Assembly (NCBI GenBank): GCA_051294375.1 | Contig: CM119265.1 | Span: forward strand, 11,285,818-11,349,817 | DNA from: Paraspadella gotoi | Lineage: Eukaryota > Chaetognatha | Reading direction: 5' to 3' | DNA: 64,000 bases | Part shown: positions 1 to 10,734 of the stretch, piece by piece | Layout of the letters: each line of letters starts with the position of its first letter | Numbering within the stretch: the stretch's first letter is position 1 | The notes under the pieces: generated by a model | What the model was told of the DNA's origin: nothing | The model's database searches: none | What the model saw: the letters and a program-made list of their open reading frames with translations, nothing else | Position numbers and translations under genes: made by a program

Positions 1-285
1 TAATATCCAGCTCAATCACACACTTACCTATCCACACACAAAATTTCATTTAAATCCATCCATCCAATCACGAGTAATTGGTGTTTTTTTGTAAGGTGGG
101 ACGGACGGACGGACGGACACGACGGACGGCACGGACATCATTTTTTTTGCATAATTTATCATAATTCGATGTTCTGACATGATATAAGTGTGTGCCGACA
201 ATATTGAGGGGGCGACCGACGGACCGAAAAAGTGAGTTATAAAAAGTGAGTTATAGAGTCGGGATCTGCTGATAAGCAGATCGAG
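1..285 (+). repeat. Helentron-like dispersed element, 5'-truncated copy
   Basis: This copy carries the signature blocks of a family seen about ten times here: a block on host-like short words (atccagctcaatcacacac), a GACGGAC microsatellite, an A/T block with cataattcgatgttctgac, and a 3' hairpin built on GGATCTGC/GCAGATCC. It lacks the 5' end present at 7752. The 3' hairpin is partly decayed after the second arm. The class is inferred from structure: subterminal inverted repeats, an internal microsatellite and a terminal hairpin. Confidence 0.6.
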
Positions 286-299
286 ACCGTTTCGCCACG

Positions 300-465
300 T
301 TATTTTTCATTGTGTCATAAAGCAAAAATGTTGAAAAAAAGGGGTAGAATTTTGATGGGTTCCTTAGATTTCTCCACAATGTGAGGTCCGATTAAAGCGA
401 AACTTGAGATTTACAATATTCCCGTCATTCCACATCTATCGATATAAAAATATAAGAAAAAAGCC
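300..465 (+). repeat. R1 repeat, 3' fragment
   Basis: The stretch containing tagatttctccacaatgtg is shared with 63900-64000, and its last 60 bases are shared with 1480-1545. It marks the 3' end of the R1 family and stops about 40 bases before the first Arf-GEF exon. Confidence 0.65.
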
Positions 466-505
466 ACTGGCTTCTTTTTCTATAGCGGCTTCTTATTTTA
501 TCTAG

Positions 506-1199
506 AAATCTTCGCCAGCGCGGACACGGCTTACGTATTGGCCTATTCCATCATCATGCTAACGACCGATCTCCACAGTTCCAACGTCAAAAACAAGATG
601 ACCAAGGATCAGTACATCAAGATGAATCGTGGCATCAACGATTCCAAGGATTTGCCCGAGGCTTACCTCAGCGCCATCTACGACCAGATCAAGGGAGAGG
701 AGATAAAGCTCAAACAAAAGAACAAGGTGCGTCAATCCCGAAATCCCATGAAGATCTCGAATATTTTAATTCTCCTCTTTTCCTCAGGGCAAAGAGACGG
801 CGGTGATCACGACAGAGAAACAGCGTCGAATCCTCTATCACTCGGAGATGGAGCATATGGCGGCGACGTCCAAGGCGCTAATGGAGAGTTGCTCACATGT
901 CGTCGCAAATTTCACATCGGCGATGCATCACGAGCACGTTCGGCCCATGTTTAAGGTCAGTTTTAATGTCTCCGACCGACGTTTTAGATGCCCTGATTTT
1001 TCCGCTAAAATTCAAAACAAACTTGTCAATGTGATTATTCTCTCAGCTGTGTTGGACTCCTTTTCTCGCGGCCTTCAGCGTCGGGTTACAGGACTGCGAC
1101 GATCCGGAAATCGCAAATCTTTGCCTGGACGGCATTCGTTGCGCCATAAGAATCGCCTGCATCTTTCACATGGAACTTGAGAGAGACGCTTTCGTTCAG
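506..1199 (+). CDS. Arf guanine-nucleotide exchange factor (BIG/Sec71 type), displaced exons for the C-terminal half of the Sec7 domain
   Basis: Three exons (506-726, 788-955, 1047-1199) with clean AG/GT borders encode about 180 residues. They include [56 protein letters not shown] and [14 protein letters not shown]. These match the second half of the Sec7 domain and the following segment of BIG1/BIG2/Sec71, large trans-Golgi Arf-GEFs that load GTP on Arf. The first exon begins in phase 1 (needs one base upstream), and no upstream exon lies in front of it. The exon ending at 23439 stops in phase 1 at the exactly preceding residue. The expected downstream exons of this ~1,700-residue family (HDS domains) are absent after 1199, where R1 begins. 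It is therefore either the tail of another copy starting before the window or the displaced middle of the gene at 20006. Confidence 0.9.
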
Positions 1200-1254
1200 G
1201 TTTACTAATGGGGATGGATAGGAGCCGACGTCGTTCTTAGAGATCGAGAAAGAT

Positions 1255-1545
1255 TTTTTCAATGGAGATTTTTGTACAAATCTGACTACCAAACAATATA
1301 AACGCTCCTGGGAAAAATTCCGGTAAAAAATTGATGTAAAAACAGCGGAATTATAAGTTTGTAAGAGGAAGTCAGAATCGGCGAAAATCTTAAAAGGCGA
1401 GAATGTTGAAAAAAGGGAGAGGAATTTAGGTTGTTTTTGGTCTATTTCTTCTAAATCCACAGGCCAATTTAGACGTAACTTAAGATTTACATTATTCCAG
1501 TCATTCTCTAATCTCTATCCAAAAATATAAAAATATTATGAAAAA
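1255..1545 (+). repeat. R1 repeat, internally deleted copy
   Basis: The start (aatctgactaccaaa, then a degenerate aaattccggtaaaaaa) matches the 5' part of R1 at 4150. It jumps directly to the R1 3' part (gaattataagtttgtaagag, then aatcttaaaaggcgagaatg). Together with 300-465 it brackets the displaced Arf-GEF exons with direct repeats. Confidence 0.6.
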
Positions 1546-1575
1546 AGGTTTGGGATCGACTATAGGAATTTGGTT

Positions 1576-1895
1576 CTAGTTATTAAATATGTTTTGTTTA
1601 CGTTTTATCAAAACAAACAAATTTTCTCTCTTTTTTTTATATTATTTTTATATTTTTTTCTCTCTCTCTTTTCTCTTTTAATTACATATCTCTCTCCCTC
1701 TCTCTTTTCTCTTTTTCGAGTCTGCAGCTGGCTCTGCAGGGGCTTATTCTTTTTCTCTCTTTTCTCCTGCTGCTTCTGCTGCTGCCTTTTGAATTCTTTC
1801 TTTTTTTCTGGGTGCCTCTGCTGCTGCCACTGCTGATTCGTCCGAAAACGATGTGGCTTCTCTCTCTCTCTCTATCTCTCTCTCTCTGCGTTTTA
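1576..1895 (+). repeat. CT-rich dispersed element
   Basis: The element begins with ttaaatatgttttgtttacg and continues as a polypyrimidine run with ctctgcaggggct and ctgctgcttctgctgctgcc words. Related copies lie at 29850-30280, 36318-36830 and 58937-59410, and inverted at 45740-46180. The reading frames inside are low-complexity Leu/Ser/Phe translations and are not genes. Confidence 0.55.
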
Positions 1896-1929
1896 ATTAA
1901 AAAAAAAATTTATGGTTCCAAATGAAAAT

Positions 1930-3095
1930 CTTATATAAGACACAATGAAAAATGGCGTAACGTTACTGTTCCGTGCATAAAAAAAATTCACTGTTCAATA
2001 TTATTATATTTCTTTTTATTTTTTGAAACATTATAGTTTCATATGTTGATATCCAAAATATCAATGCAAACTCTTTTTTTGTTTTTTAGATATGACTGAA
2101 TATAGGGTGAAAGATGATAAATTTTTTTAAAAAGTTACTTATTCATATTTATTCGTAGAATTATAATAAAAAAAAATAAAAAAAATAATAATACTAATAG
2201 TTAGTGTTATGTCTCAAATAGATGGAAAAAAAACCTCATTTAAAAATTCGATCGGGAAGTGGGGTAACTAAGGCTTACCAATGGCATCCTCCACGCCGAT
2301 TGTTCTCTCAAATAATTTTTTTATTTAATACATTTGAAAGGGAAAAAAGAAAATTTGGAATGCAGGTTGCAGAAAGGGTACAGATAATCTGGACTTTTTG
2401 ACATGATAACCATGACCTTTTATATCTTGTAAAATGGGGGCAGTAAAGAAATCTAAAAAATTTCATCATTAAGTCAGTCAATGAACCCTTTCCAATGGGC
2501 TATTACGAGAAATATTTTTTCTTAATTAAAATGGATGATAAATAATAAAATTAAATTCCTTGCTATATTTAAAAAAAAATTATCAATACAATTTAACACA
2601 ATGATGTTTTGCTTTGTCAAATATGTTACCAGCTATATAATTTTTTACAACTTTATTATGATAAACAAGCAGTTTGTCAAGCTTTTAGTTTGCAGCTAAA
2701 GATAATAAAAAATGACGATTTTTTTCACAGACAAGAAGGTAGATGTCCAGACTGTTTATATCAAGCTGAAAACATTTTGTATTTATCATTTTTAATATTT
2801 AAAAATACATTTTATCAAGCTACAATATAAATTTTTGCTTGTTTTTTACTTTAACTGAAAAATATAAGCAATTTTATGGAATAAAGAAAATTTAATAATA
2901 AACAAAATGTAATTCAGTCTTTCCTTTTTCAAATTACAAAAGAAAAAGAAAAAATTTCATATGCCTTCATTGAAATTATTAAAGCAAAAAACTGTTATAC
3001 TTTTAACTCTGATTTAAACAAAAGCTGTGTAAAGATTTATGGATTTAATTTAATAAAACTCTTTTAGAAAGGTGTCCCATGATTAGGGCTTTAAT
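1930..3095 (+). repeat. Arm of a 1.2-kb inverted duplication (partner 33465-34705)
   Basis: Both borders match the reverse complement of 33465-34705: cgtaacgttactgttccgtg at the left, and gtaaagatttatgg near the right. A third partial copy, also inverted, lies at 37600-38045. A 73-codon frame at 2609 (MLCQICYQLYNFLQLYYDKQ) is partly kept in the copies but has no recognisable domain, so it is not called a gene. Confidence 0.6.
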
Positions 3096-4125
3096 TTGAT
3101 ACCACATCCACCTTGCTACCTCTTTTCTTTCAAAAGTTATTTAAAAAAATAACTTTTTTTAAATTACGCAGTACAAATCTTTGTTAAATAAAAATTTCGG
3201 CAAAGCGGGAGTATCTCACTTATTTCTATTGGTACAATACTTAAATTTCAAAATAAAACTTGAAGAAATTTTTTTTGTCATTTAGAGACATATCACTTTC
3301 AGATGTACCCATCGTATAATAATTTATTTATTTATTTCCCCAAAAAAGCCTAATTAGAAAAGTTGAAATTTTTTCAAATTGTGGAAAAAAAATTTTGTCC
3401 GACCTATGCTCATTGAGAATAATGGTTTTGCATAGGAAATCAAAATATCAAAAAAATAAAAAAATCAGCCTCTAGAAAAATCGAAAGGCTAGAGGCTGAT
3501 TTTTTTAGAATTGCAAAAATTTTTTCCTGACTCATAATCCATTATTCTCAAGTTTCAAATTATTTTTTCCAAAATCATTCAATCAATTTTTTTTATTAAT
3601 TTAAAATGTTTTTATGATGTTGTTTTGTTTGAAAGAATTGAAAAAAAGTGAAAAATATAGTAATTATATAAGGTTTTTGAAAATACCTTTAAAATATTAA
3701 ATAATTAGACACAAGGGGAGTAAGCAGAGAAAACTTCCCATTCATAAAGAAAATTGAAAATGAATTTGTCATATTGTTATTTAGATTAATTAACTATTTA
3801 CAAACATATGATTCATATAAATTGAGGAAATGATGGGTAAAAAATATTCATCTTGGTCTCGGTTAACTATTAAGTTATCATTAAAGTTTTGTTTTAATAA
3901 TATTAATATTTTTTTTGCATTTATAAAAGCAATGATCTAAAATTTTGTAAGCGTTTCGAGCTATATTGCTTTATCTTTTTTACTATTTTTGATCTAGTTA
4001 GCTTTTTTGTTGATGGTCAAGGGTTATGGTCAGATACAGTAATGTCCAGTAGTGTATATCGCACATATTACCAAAAGTAATGATTAATTAATTTGGCTCA
4101 GAAACAATTTTAAAGGATAAAATCA
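3096..4125. other. AT-rich spacer containing a fold-back sequence
   Basis: No gene is visible. The only structure is an imperfect palindrome from about 3370 to 3575. Its core is a perfect 18-bp stem (3458-3475 with 3489-3506, containing ATCAGCCTCTAG) around a 13-base loop. Outer arms share ttgagaataatgg. Confidence 0.5.
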
Positions 4126-4129
4126 GCAC

Positions 4130-5250
4130 ATTCAACATTTTTCTAATAGAGATTTCCGTTAAAATCTGAATACCCAAATTGCAAACGAGATTTACAGAAA
4201 TTCGGGTAAAAAACAGTTGTAAAAACACACGATTCCGATAGCATTATATCTTAAGAGCTACCCAAATTCGTCTTATGGCATTTGATAAAGGATTTAATAT
4301 CCAACAAGCCAGGGGAAATGCACTAGTCATCTCCGGAGAATTTTCAAACCTTGTTTTTACTATAGAAATGAACGGGAAATTTTGCTTTTTGAAAATTGTA
4401 AACGGGGCTAGGGTATGTTAACATTATAAATATTACTTTGAATTATAAGATTTAGAAAGCCTCTTGTCTCAAGAGCTTGCCAAATTTTTCTTTTCATTAT
4501 TGACCGAACTCATAGTAAACCAACGTGGTAAAGTCCATTGGTCTGGTTTGACAACATGAAATTTTTATTTAATAAGAAATTAAAAGGAAGGTTGAGAGAA
4601 AAAACTGATTAGTACCAAAATGAAGCCATAATCATAAGGCACATACAAGATACAATTTTAGAATTACTTTTGCTGAAACCTCCTTACAGGGTGAGTGTCA
4701 AACTAAGTCAAAATTATAATGAATTTTAAAACTATTGACACCCCATAAGAATAAATGAAAATTAAATTCTTTTTAATGATTCTGAGAGAAAAAAGGCTAA
4801 ATTGTACTCTAGTAAAACTTAAAAAGTTTTTTGGATAAAGAAAATAATTGCTTGTCTGATTTTACAAGCATGCTTACAAAATTTTACAAAATATTATTCA
4901 CCCCATCACAGTCTAAGTATTTATCTTTCTTTTCCACCAGCAAAAAGTAAACATTATCTTATTTTAGAGAACAGTGACGTTTACTGAAAGAAGCCAGAAG
5001 ATGTTCAACTTCTTCACTTTAATGTTAGTTTTCAATAATAAAATGGGCAAATTTTTTAATTACTCAACTTTCACAAGCTTCACAAGACTTTCACAATATC
5101 CCAATGTTAATGTAATGTATTATATTTTTTTACCTAGAAATTATAAAAGATTAGAAAGTTGTGGATTCCTTTCGCTCGTTAAAGGGAAAAAAATTAACGA
5201 GCGGAATTATAAGTTTGTAAGAGGCAGTCAGAATCGGCGCTCGTTCTATT
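4130..5250 (+). repeat. R1 dispersed repeat, long copy
   Basis: The copy is nearly collinear with 62750-63900 over about 1.1 kb, and its 5' third matches 23505-23820. It contains a 48-codon reading frame (4275-4421, MAFDKGFNIQQARGNALVIS at the start). That frame stays open in the other two copies and ends near a GTATGT splice-donor-like sequence. R1 has no recognisable transposon protein, terminal inverted repeat or tRNA head. It could be a duplicated gene segment rather than a transposon. Confidence 0.6.
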
Positions 5251-5292
5251 TTTCTTTTTATTATTGACCAATTTTTTCATATTAAACCAACC

Positions 5293-6740
5293 TGGTATGG
5301 TGGACTAAAATCCACCAACCGTTCATCAGCGGCCATTGGTGCCGGAGGCAAGTCGGTTGCCTCCCAACCCAAAGGTCCGGGGTTCTAGCCCGGTGGCCGC
5401 CTAGCAGTTAAGAGGGACAGGGCGCTTAACCCGCCTGTAACACGGTGTTACAGCCTGATCCGAAGCTCAGGGACTGCTTATATTGACCGGTTCTGTCACT
5501 AACACCACAATAATTACTGTCTCTTTATTGGTGAGCCCGACTTCCGAACACAACAGCAACCAACAACACTCAGGCGACAAGCCTCAACCTGGCGATGCAC
5601 TTTCCGCCAACAACACATCAGGCGACATGCCTCAACTTGGTGACGCACTTTCCACCACTAACAATTCACTGAAGAGACGCAACAGACTTCTCCCTACGGG
5701 AGGGGGGGGATGTATGGTGGACTAAAATCCACCAACCGTTCATCAGCGGCCATTGGTGCCGGAGGCAAGTCAGTTGCCTCCCAACCCAAAGGTCCGGGGT
5801 TCTAGCCCGGTGGCACTATCATCAAAATAATTTTTTTTCTCGGAAAAAGTGTAGTCCATCATACAAAAATATATATGCTTTTAATTAATTAGGGACTGTC
5901 ATCGGAAACCTCTCAAGCAATATCAGTTGTCAAAAATCATTTCTTTAGGAGATATAAAGGCTTTTCTCTATTTCAGACTCACTTTGTCGAGCTATATTCC
6001 AGGAACTTTATGATGAATTTACTTTTTTTTTTAAATATTGATAATCAACTGGATACCAAGCATGGATTAAATACAATTTGTTCTAAAAAGGTTTTACTGT
6101 ATCTGAGTTTTTGAAAACTAGCTTAAAATATAAAGGGAATCATGGGGAATCACTACCATTCTAATTAAATATAATGATTGATATTATAACGCACTTGATG
6201 TGTTCGGGATTTCATCCGCAACGATCCGCAAAATGAGTAATGCCAAAATGATTTTCAAATTAATTTTTTTTCTAACACCCCGATAAGAACCATTTACTAA
6301 GTAAATTATTTTTTTAACTGCGATTTTAAAGTGGTTTAACTTATTGAATCATTTTTTTCTCTTTAAAATTTCATTTTACCGTATTTGAGAGGTAAAATAA
6401 TTAAATAAAGCCAAAAAACTCTGCTTAGCGTTTAATTCATCTTTAGGAAACGTAAAAAATAAAATGAAACATTTTTGTCCTTTTTGGAAATATAAAAATT
6501 TATGGGAATAACCTCTAAAGTTTTCAAGAATTACTCGTGTTAAGCTATCCGAATATGTCATTAGTATAATTTTTCCGATTTTAACGTTCACTTCGATCAT
6601 AGTGGGTAGCTGTTAAGAGGGACGGGGCGCTTAACCCGCCTGTAACACGGTGTTACAGCCTGATCCGAAGCTCAGGGACTGCTTATATTGAACGGTTCTG
6701 TCACTAACAAATAACAATAATTACTGTCTCTTCAATGGTA
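5293..6740 (+). mobile_element. Miniature LTR retroelement (TRIM-like) with 5-bp target duplication
   Basis: Two direct repeats of about 230 bp (5298-5527; 5715-5813 continued at 6605-6734) begin TGGTGGACTAAAATCC and end near TCTCTTCA. They flank 187 bp of internal sequence. A TGG-starting primer-binding-site candidate (TGGTGAGCCCGAC) sits one base after the left repeat. A polypurine run (gggagggggggga) lies just before the right repeat. TGGTA flanks both ends (5293-5297, 6736-6740), and the uninterrupted site is in R1 at about 4530. No gag or pol frame exists, so it is non-autonomous. Each repeat also holds a tRNA-like T arm (GGGGTTCTAGCCC), so a SINE origin of the repeats is an alternative. 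Confidence 0.65.
5814..6604. mobile_element. CACTA-like non-autonomous DNA transposon nested in the right LTR
   Basis: This 791-bp insertion interrupts the right LTR of the miniature element; the uninterrupted arrangement is in the left LTR at about 5391-5405. It starts CACTATCATCAAA and ends as the reverse complement of CACTATGATCGAA. The inverted ends stay alignable for about 35 bases and share TCGGAAAAA at the same offset. GG flanks both sides, consistent with a 2-3-bp target duplication. It contains no transposase; the internal ORF is short and AT-rich. The superfamily is inferred from the CACTA terminus only. Confidence 0.6.
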
Positions 6741-6826
6741 AAGTGAATTGGTCCAGTTTTCATCGCGAAATTTTTATTTAAAAAGAAATTAAAAGGAAGG
6801 TTGAGTAGACGAGAATCTTGCTTAAA

Positions 6827-6940
6827 AAAAATAGTTGTGGAAGATATCTCAAAACAAAATGTTCAATTTTACAATGAAAAAAACCCAATGGTTATTTTAA
6901 AACAAGAGGATGAGATCAAACAAGAGGTTGATTTTTGAAT
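6827..6940 (+). pseudogene. C-terminal coding remnant of a zinc-finger gene (block P8)
   Basis: An open frame reads IVVEDISKQNVQFYNEKNP, then MVILKQEDEIKQEVDF and stop. The ending resembles the C-terminus of ZF-A (EIKEEVDYGY). The same DNA is split in two elsewhere: the left part at 39440-39530, following the zinc-finger block at locus C, and the right part at 36218-36240. It is therefore the detached 3' coding end of the locus B/C family. Confidence 0.65.
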
Positions 6941-7751
6941 TAAAAAATGAAAAAATATAACAATGATTGAACTTGTTATTTCCTGTTTTATTGATATCAT
7001 TGCCATCTTTTTTTAAATGCAATATTTATTTCAATATGAAAATTTTGTTTATGACGCTTTCATTCGTTTTTCTGAATGAAAGACTTATTTTAATGATATA
7101 GTTTTGTGCCTTTATTATCATTATATTCTTTTCTGACCAACCAAAACATTTTTAGACCCGAAATGATATGTTTTATGGATTCGTCTGATAAAGAGCAGAT
7201 TGGTGCCCATTTCATTTTTTTAAAAATACAGTACGGGGTGGATCAAGAGCGTTAAAGTGCCACGATGGTCAAATATCAGTTTTTAAGGTTTTTATTCATT
7301 TTATAAAGAAAAAAATTATTTTAATATACTTTTTAATATTTTTACCCAAGAAAATATAAAAATAAACATGAACATTTATATTTTTATTAGTACTAATCTT
7401 ATCAAACTAAAACTAATACTAAAAAAGATCATTTCCGTTTTTCAGCCTCAAAATACTTTACTTTCCTGGTTTTGCAAACTCTAAAAACCGGAGCAGAAAG
7501 ATTATGCACAATTATTGCTTAATTTTCAAAAAATCTTTTTGCAATAGCTTTGGAATTCTCTTGGTCGCGGGTTATGCGACCATGATAATCCAAAGTTAAT
7601 TTTCCTGCTTTTTTGGCAGCATATTTATGCTCAAAAATCTGTTGAAAAAGCAGAACTTATCGCAATCGTCCTAGGGTCTTTACGGGAATTGAGAGAAAGG
7701 TTGGCTAAACTTAATATAACTTTTAATATTCAATATATATACTTTATAAAC
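6941..7751. other. AT-rich spacer, no gene seen
   Basis: The first 60 bases continue the P8 3' flank shared with 36240-36310. Beyond that only AT-rich sequence with no sustained reading frame, RNA gene or recognised repeat is visible. Confidence 0.5.
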
Positions 7752-8278
7752 AAGTTTGAGCAAACAATGTCGGATCTGCCCACGATCATTATCGGTAATT
7801 TAATAATTAATTAATAATTAATTACAGTTAATTAATTAATTAGTCAATTAACTTGATCCGAAATGTTTTTGATTGATTAATTGACTGATAAATTAATAAT
7901 TGATTAATTAATTGATTAATTTATTAATTAACTGATTAATTATTGGATTAATTTATACATCTTGCATTTACATTTATTATGAAAAAAAAAGAAGCATAAT
8001 CAATTAGTGAAACAGGTTTTTTTTTTCCATTTAAACTCATTTCCACTCAAACGATTCCATCCAAACTTCATATCCAGCTCAATCACACACTTCCCTAACC
8101 ACATACAAAATTTCATTCCAATCCATCCATTTTTTGTTAAGGTGGGACGGACGGACGGACATCATTTTTTTTTAATAATTTATCATAATTCGATGTTCTG
8201 ACATGAAATAAGTTAATGCCCGACAAGATTGAGGGGGCGGACCGACGGACCGACAAAGTGAATTATAGAGTGAATTAA
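7752..8278 (+). mobile_element. Helentron-like non-autonomous element, nearly complete
   Basis: It begins aaacaagtttgagcaaacaa then GTCGGATCTGCC, followed by attaatta-rich sequence, the atccagctcaatcacacac block, GACGGAC repeats and the gaattatagagt block. The 3' hairpin is missing here. A complete copy in the other orientation is at 25732-26256. GTCGGATCTGC is present inverted near both ends of complete copies, and a hairpin followed by CTAA ends them. This resembles HINE/DINE-1 elements, but assignment is by structure only. Confidence 0.55.
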
Positions 8279-8819
8279 AAATTGCAAGGTTACTTGTTTT
8301 ACACTCCTGTGAAAAAAAGAGGTCACTCTTGAATTGCGCACGTTATATGCATAATTGCATATATTAGTTATGAAAGATAAATGTAGGTTTTTAAAAAGGG
8401 AATCCAAACATATAAATTTTTAAAAAATTGGTCCAGCTGTTCAATAGCACCTAAAAGACGAGTGGTTAAAAACAATAAGGGGAAAAAAACTATTTTTGTA
8501 GATCTGCAATAAAACCAACGCTTCTTTTCAACCTTTACTTACTGGCATTGTATTAACGTTTTAGAAAAAATTAAAATAGTAAATCTAGATCTATATTAAT
8601 TAAAAAAATTAGTTTTATTATTCAAATTCCAAGGTACCTTAGATATGCATGGTTGAAAATATATCAATTATCTTCTGTTTAAACGCTCCATTTAAGTAGT
8701 TAGTATATTCTGATAGTGATACATGCCAGGTAAAGTTTTTTTTTTTAAATAGAAAATATATAAGTATGTTTCCTTTCTTTTCGTTGTTTGAGAGAATTAG
8801 AGACAGTTTGAGTTTAATT
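8279..8819. other. AT-rich spacer, no gene seen
   Basis: Short ORFs only; one runs through the flanking element and is not a gene. Nothing recognisable. Confidence 0.5.
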
Positions 8820-8846
8820 TTGACAACGATTTTATTTTATTGTAAA

Positions 8847-8888
8847 ACAGACATGTTTCTGCTTTATTTCAAGCCTTCATCAGCGTTA
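8847..8888 (-). ncRNA. Hammerhead-ribozyme-like motif 1 (Penelope-associated)
   Basis: Read on the minus strand, the order is CTGATGA (8877-8883), a helix II with GGCTT pairing AAGCA (one mismatch), GAAAC, ATGTC. The invariant core bases of a type I hammerhead are present, with GTC as the predicted cleavage triplet. There is one extra A between CTGATGA and helix II, and helix III is minimal (palindromic ACATGT), as described for ribozymes in Penelope-like elements. Confidence 0.65.
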
Positions 8889-9870
8889 ATGTGAATTTGG
8901 AAAATATGCCAAGGGGGGCCAATTTTGAGCTCTATCTTAATTCTTCAATTTCACTTTATTACTTATTAACTCATCTCTCAAATCTATCCTTTCAAATTTC
9001 TGTTTCACTCTCACTCATTATTAAGTAGATTAATTAGAGATGCGCATCGTTCGAATCGAAGCTCCGATCAAGATTCCTTTATATTTCACTTCTATTCAAA
9101 ACTGTATAGTCATGGCCCAAACAAATTATGTCAATATGGGCAGATTTCGAAAGCTTGGCGTCTTGGGAAGCCAATGGAGGTAGAGCGCGATCGAAATTCC
9201 CATTTTATCATGCCCAAAAATGGTATTTAAATGGATTGGTCAGGCCGTTTTTTCCCTATTCCAAGAAAACCTCCTGGCTCTTAAATAAAAAAGACAAAAT
9301 CATACATATCAGTACAGTTTCCGAAACCTTATTGTCTTCTCTACAAAATGAAAAAAAGAAAAATTATAATTCTTGCAATCTTAATTGCTTGATAAAGCAA
9401 TCAAATGAACTGGTTTTTTAGGTGAAAACTGCATAGTCAAGCCTTGATTTTTTTCAATTTTGAACACAATTGACAGAAACTGTATTGATTTTACTATTCA
9501 AATCAGGTAGAGCGCGGGCTTAATTCAAAAGCGTTTTATCAATATAATGCAAATTTAAAAAAGTCCAATAAAAACTCATTAAAACAAAAATCGTCGCACA
9601 GTGTTGCTTGTGAGTCCCAAATGCTAGAAAAATATTTTTTTTAATTTTTATATTATTATATAATATATAAGAATATTTATATAAATATAATTATAGTATT
9701 AAGAATAAACTTATTCAATCCGAGAAAGGTAAAAAATATATATATAAAAAATAATATTTTACAATAAAATTAGCTAATTTTTCCAAACTGTGACAATTTC
9801 TTTTTTTATTATGGTATAATTAAATTAGAGAATTGACAAAGTTTTTGTTTGCAACAAATTTTATTTATAG
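8889..9870. other. Penelope remnant and spacer
   Basis: Bases 8900-8950 (ccaaggggggccaattttga) are the inverted counterpart of 10290-10340, next to the Penelope coding remnant. A 97-codon frame at 9128-9421 has no recognisable domain and no splice context, so it is not called. The rest is AT-rich. Confidence 0.45.
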
Positions 9871-9916
9871 TTTAAGACATGTTTCGACTTGTTTTACAAG
9901 TCTTCATCAGCGTTTT
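9871..9916 (-). ncRNA. Hammerhead-ribozyme-like motif 2 (best core)
   Basis: On the minus strand: CTGATGA (9904-9910), an extra A, a perfect 6-bp helix II (GACTTG/CAAGTC, loop TAAAA), GAAAC (9881-9885) and ATGTC (cleavage triplet at 9876-9878). All catalytic core bases are intact. Helix I pairing next to the cleavage site is poor, so activity is uncertain. The orientation matches the Penelope coding remnant at 10.7-10.95 kb. Confidence 0.72.
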
Positions 9917-9919
9917 GAC

Positions 9920-10330
9920 AGAATGGTTTAAAATTTGTGCATAAGAAGAGAGAGAAAGAATAGGGTAAAAGTTTTCCAACAAAGTGGTGAGACAGAATAG
10001 TGGTCAGATGAGAGGACAGGTCAAGGTGAGGACAGATTGAATAAGTTGTGAAAAGAAGTGAAACTTAGAGAGAGAGAGAGAGAGAGAGAGAGAACAGGGA
10101 TAAATAAATAATAAATGATACATTGTGCAATGTACAATAAAGATAAATGTTTTGAAACTAAAATTAGTAAAATTTAACAATTGTCTAGTGGATAAATAGT
10201 TCAGGGATAGAAAGTGAAAAATGAAATGAAATTTGTAAAAAATAAAATATGAGAATTTTAAGTGTTAAGTAAATGATTAAAATGAAATTTAAGGAGTAAG
10301 AAAGAGCTCAAAATGAGCTGGCCCCCCTTG
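9920..10330 (-). mobile_element. Penelope-like element, 3' untranslated part
   Basis: This lies between the coding remnant and hammerhead motif 2. It includes agaggacaggtcaaggtgag, a GA run at 10070-10095 and acattgtgcaatgtacaata. Diverged copies of this string recur at 11500-11600, 13320-13450 and 48960-49080. Confidence 0.55.
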
Positions 10331-10734
10331 GTTTATGCAAATGAAGGGCATGGACGATGGTAACGGGTCATTGGCGCGTCAGTGGCTGAGAGGAGAGTGT
10401 TACTGAACCGGTAAATTCTGTACCGGGGATTGTACCAGGCGGAAAAATTCCCAATGCCACTCTTATGTCTCTCTGACCTGATACGCCTGCCGGCTGCCCT
10501 CTTCTCGCCTGCTGGCGAGGCGGGCGATTGTCTATTTTTGCCGCTTTTGCGACAGGGATGATACTCCTCTCCTTCCTCCTGAAGCCGTCGTTTTGGGCGG
10601 CGCTCAGTCCACAGAGAGAGGGACTGAGTTGTTGCATTTGAAGGAGTGGCATAGTTTGCCCATTGCCTGCGTATGGGTCTCCGCCTGTCTCGTTGAGTGG
10701 AGACGGGGGGAATCATTGTGCGGTCGTGGTGGTG

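Larger units (their letters stand above)
5215..6815 (+). repeat. Second R1 fragment, split by an LTR-type insertion
   Basis: The left part (5215-5297, ending ttaaaccaacctggta) and the right part (6736-6815, starting tggtaaagtgaattgg) rejoin to the R1 sequence at 4500-4590 when the insertion and one TGGTA are removed. The right part then runs through aatcttgcttaaaaaaaata into zinc-finger coding remnant P8. Confidence 0.6.

Noticed and set aside
5317-5397. Possible tRNA gene
   Set aside because: It has a good T arm and acceptor-like ends, but no U before the anticodon, an unclear D arm, and it is repeated as part of an LTR/SINE unit.
5483-5725. 80-codon frame in the miniature LTR element
   Set aside because: It crosses LTR and internal sequence; the frame comes from a 48-base internal duplication, with no gag-like motif.
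9128-9421. 97-codon frame starting MSIWADFESLASW
   Set aside because: No domain, splice signal or copy to test conservation; left as unassigned sequence.
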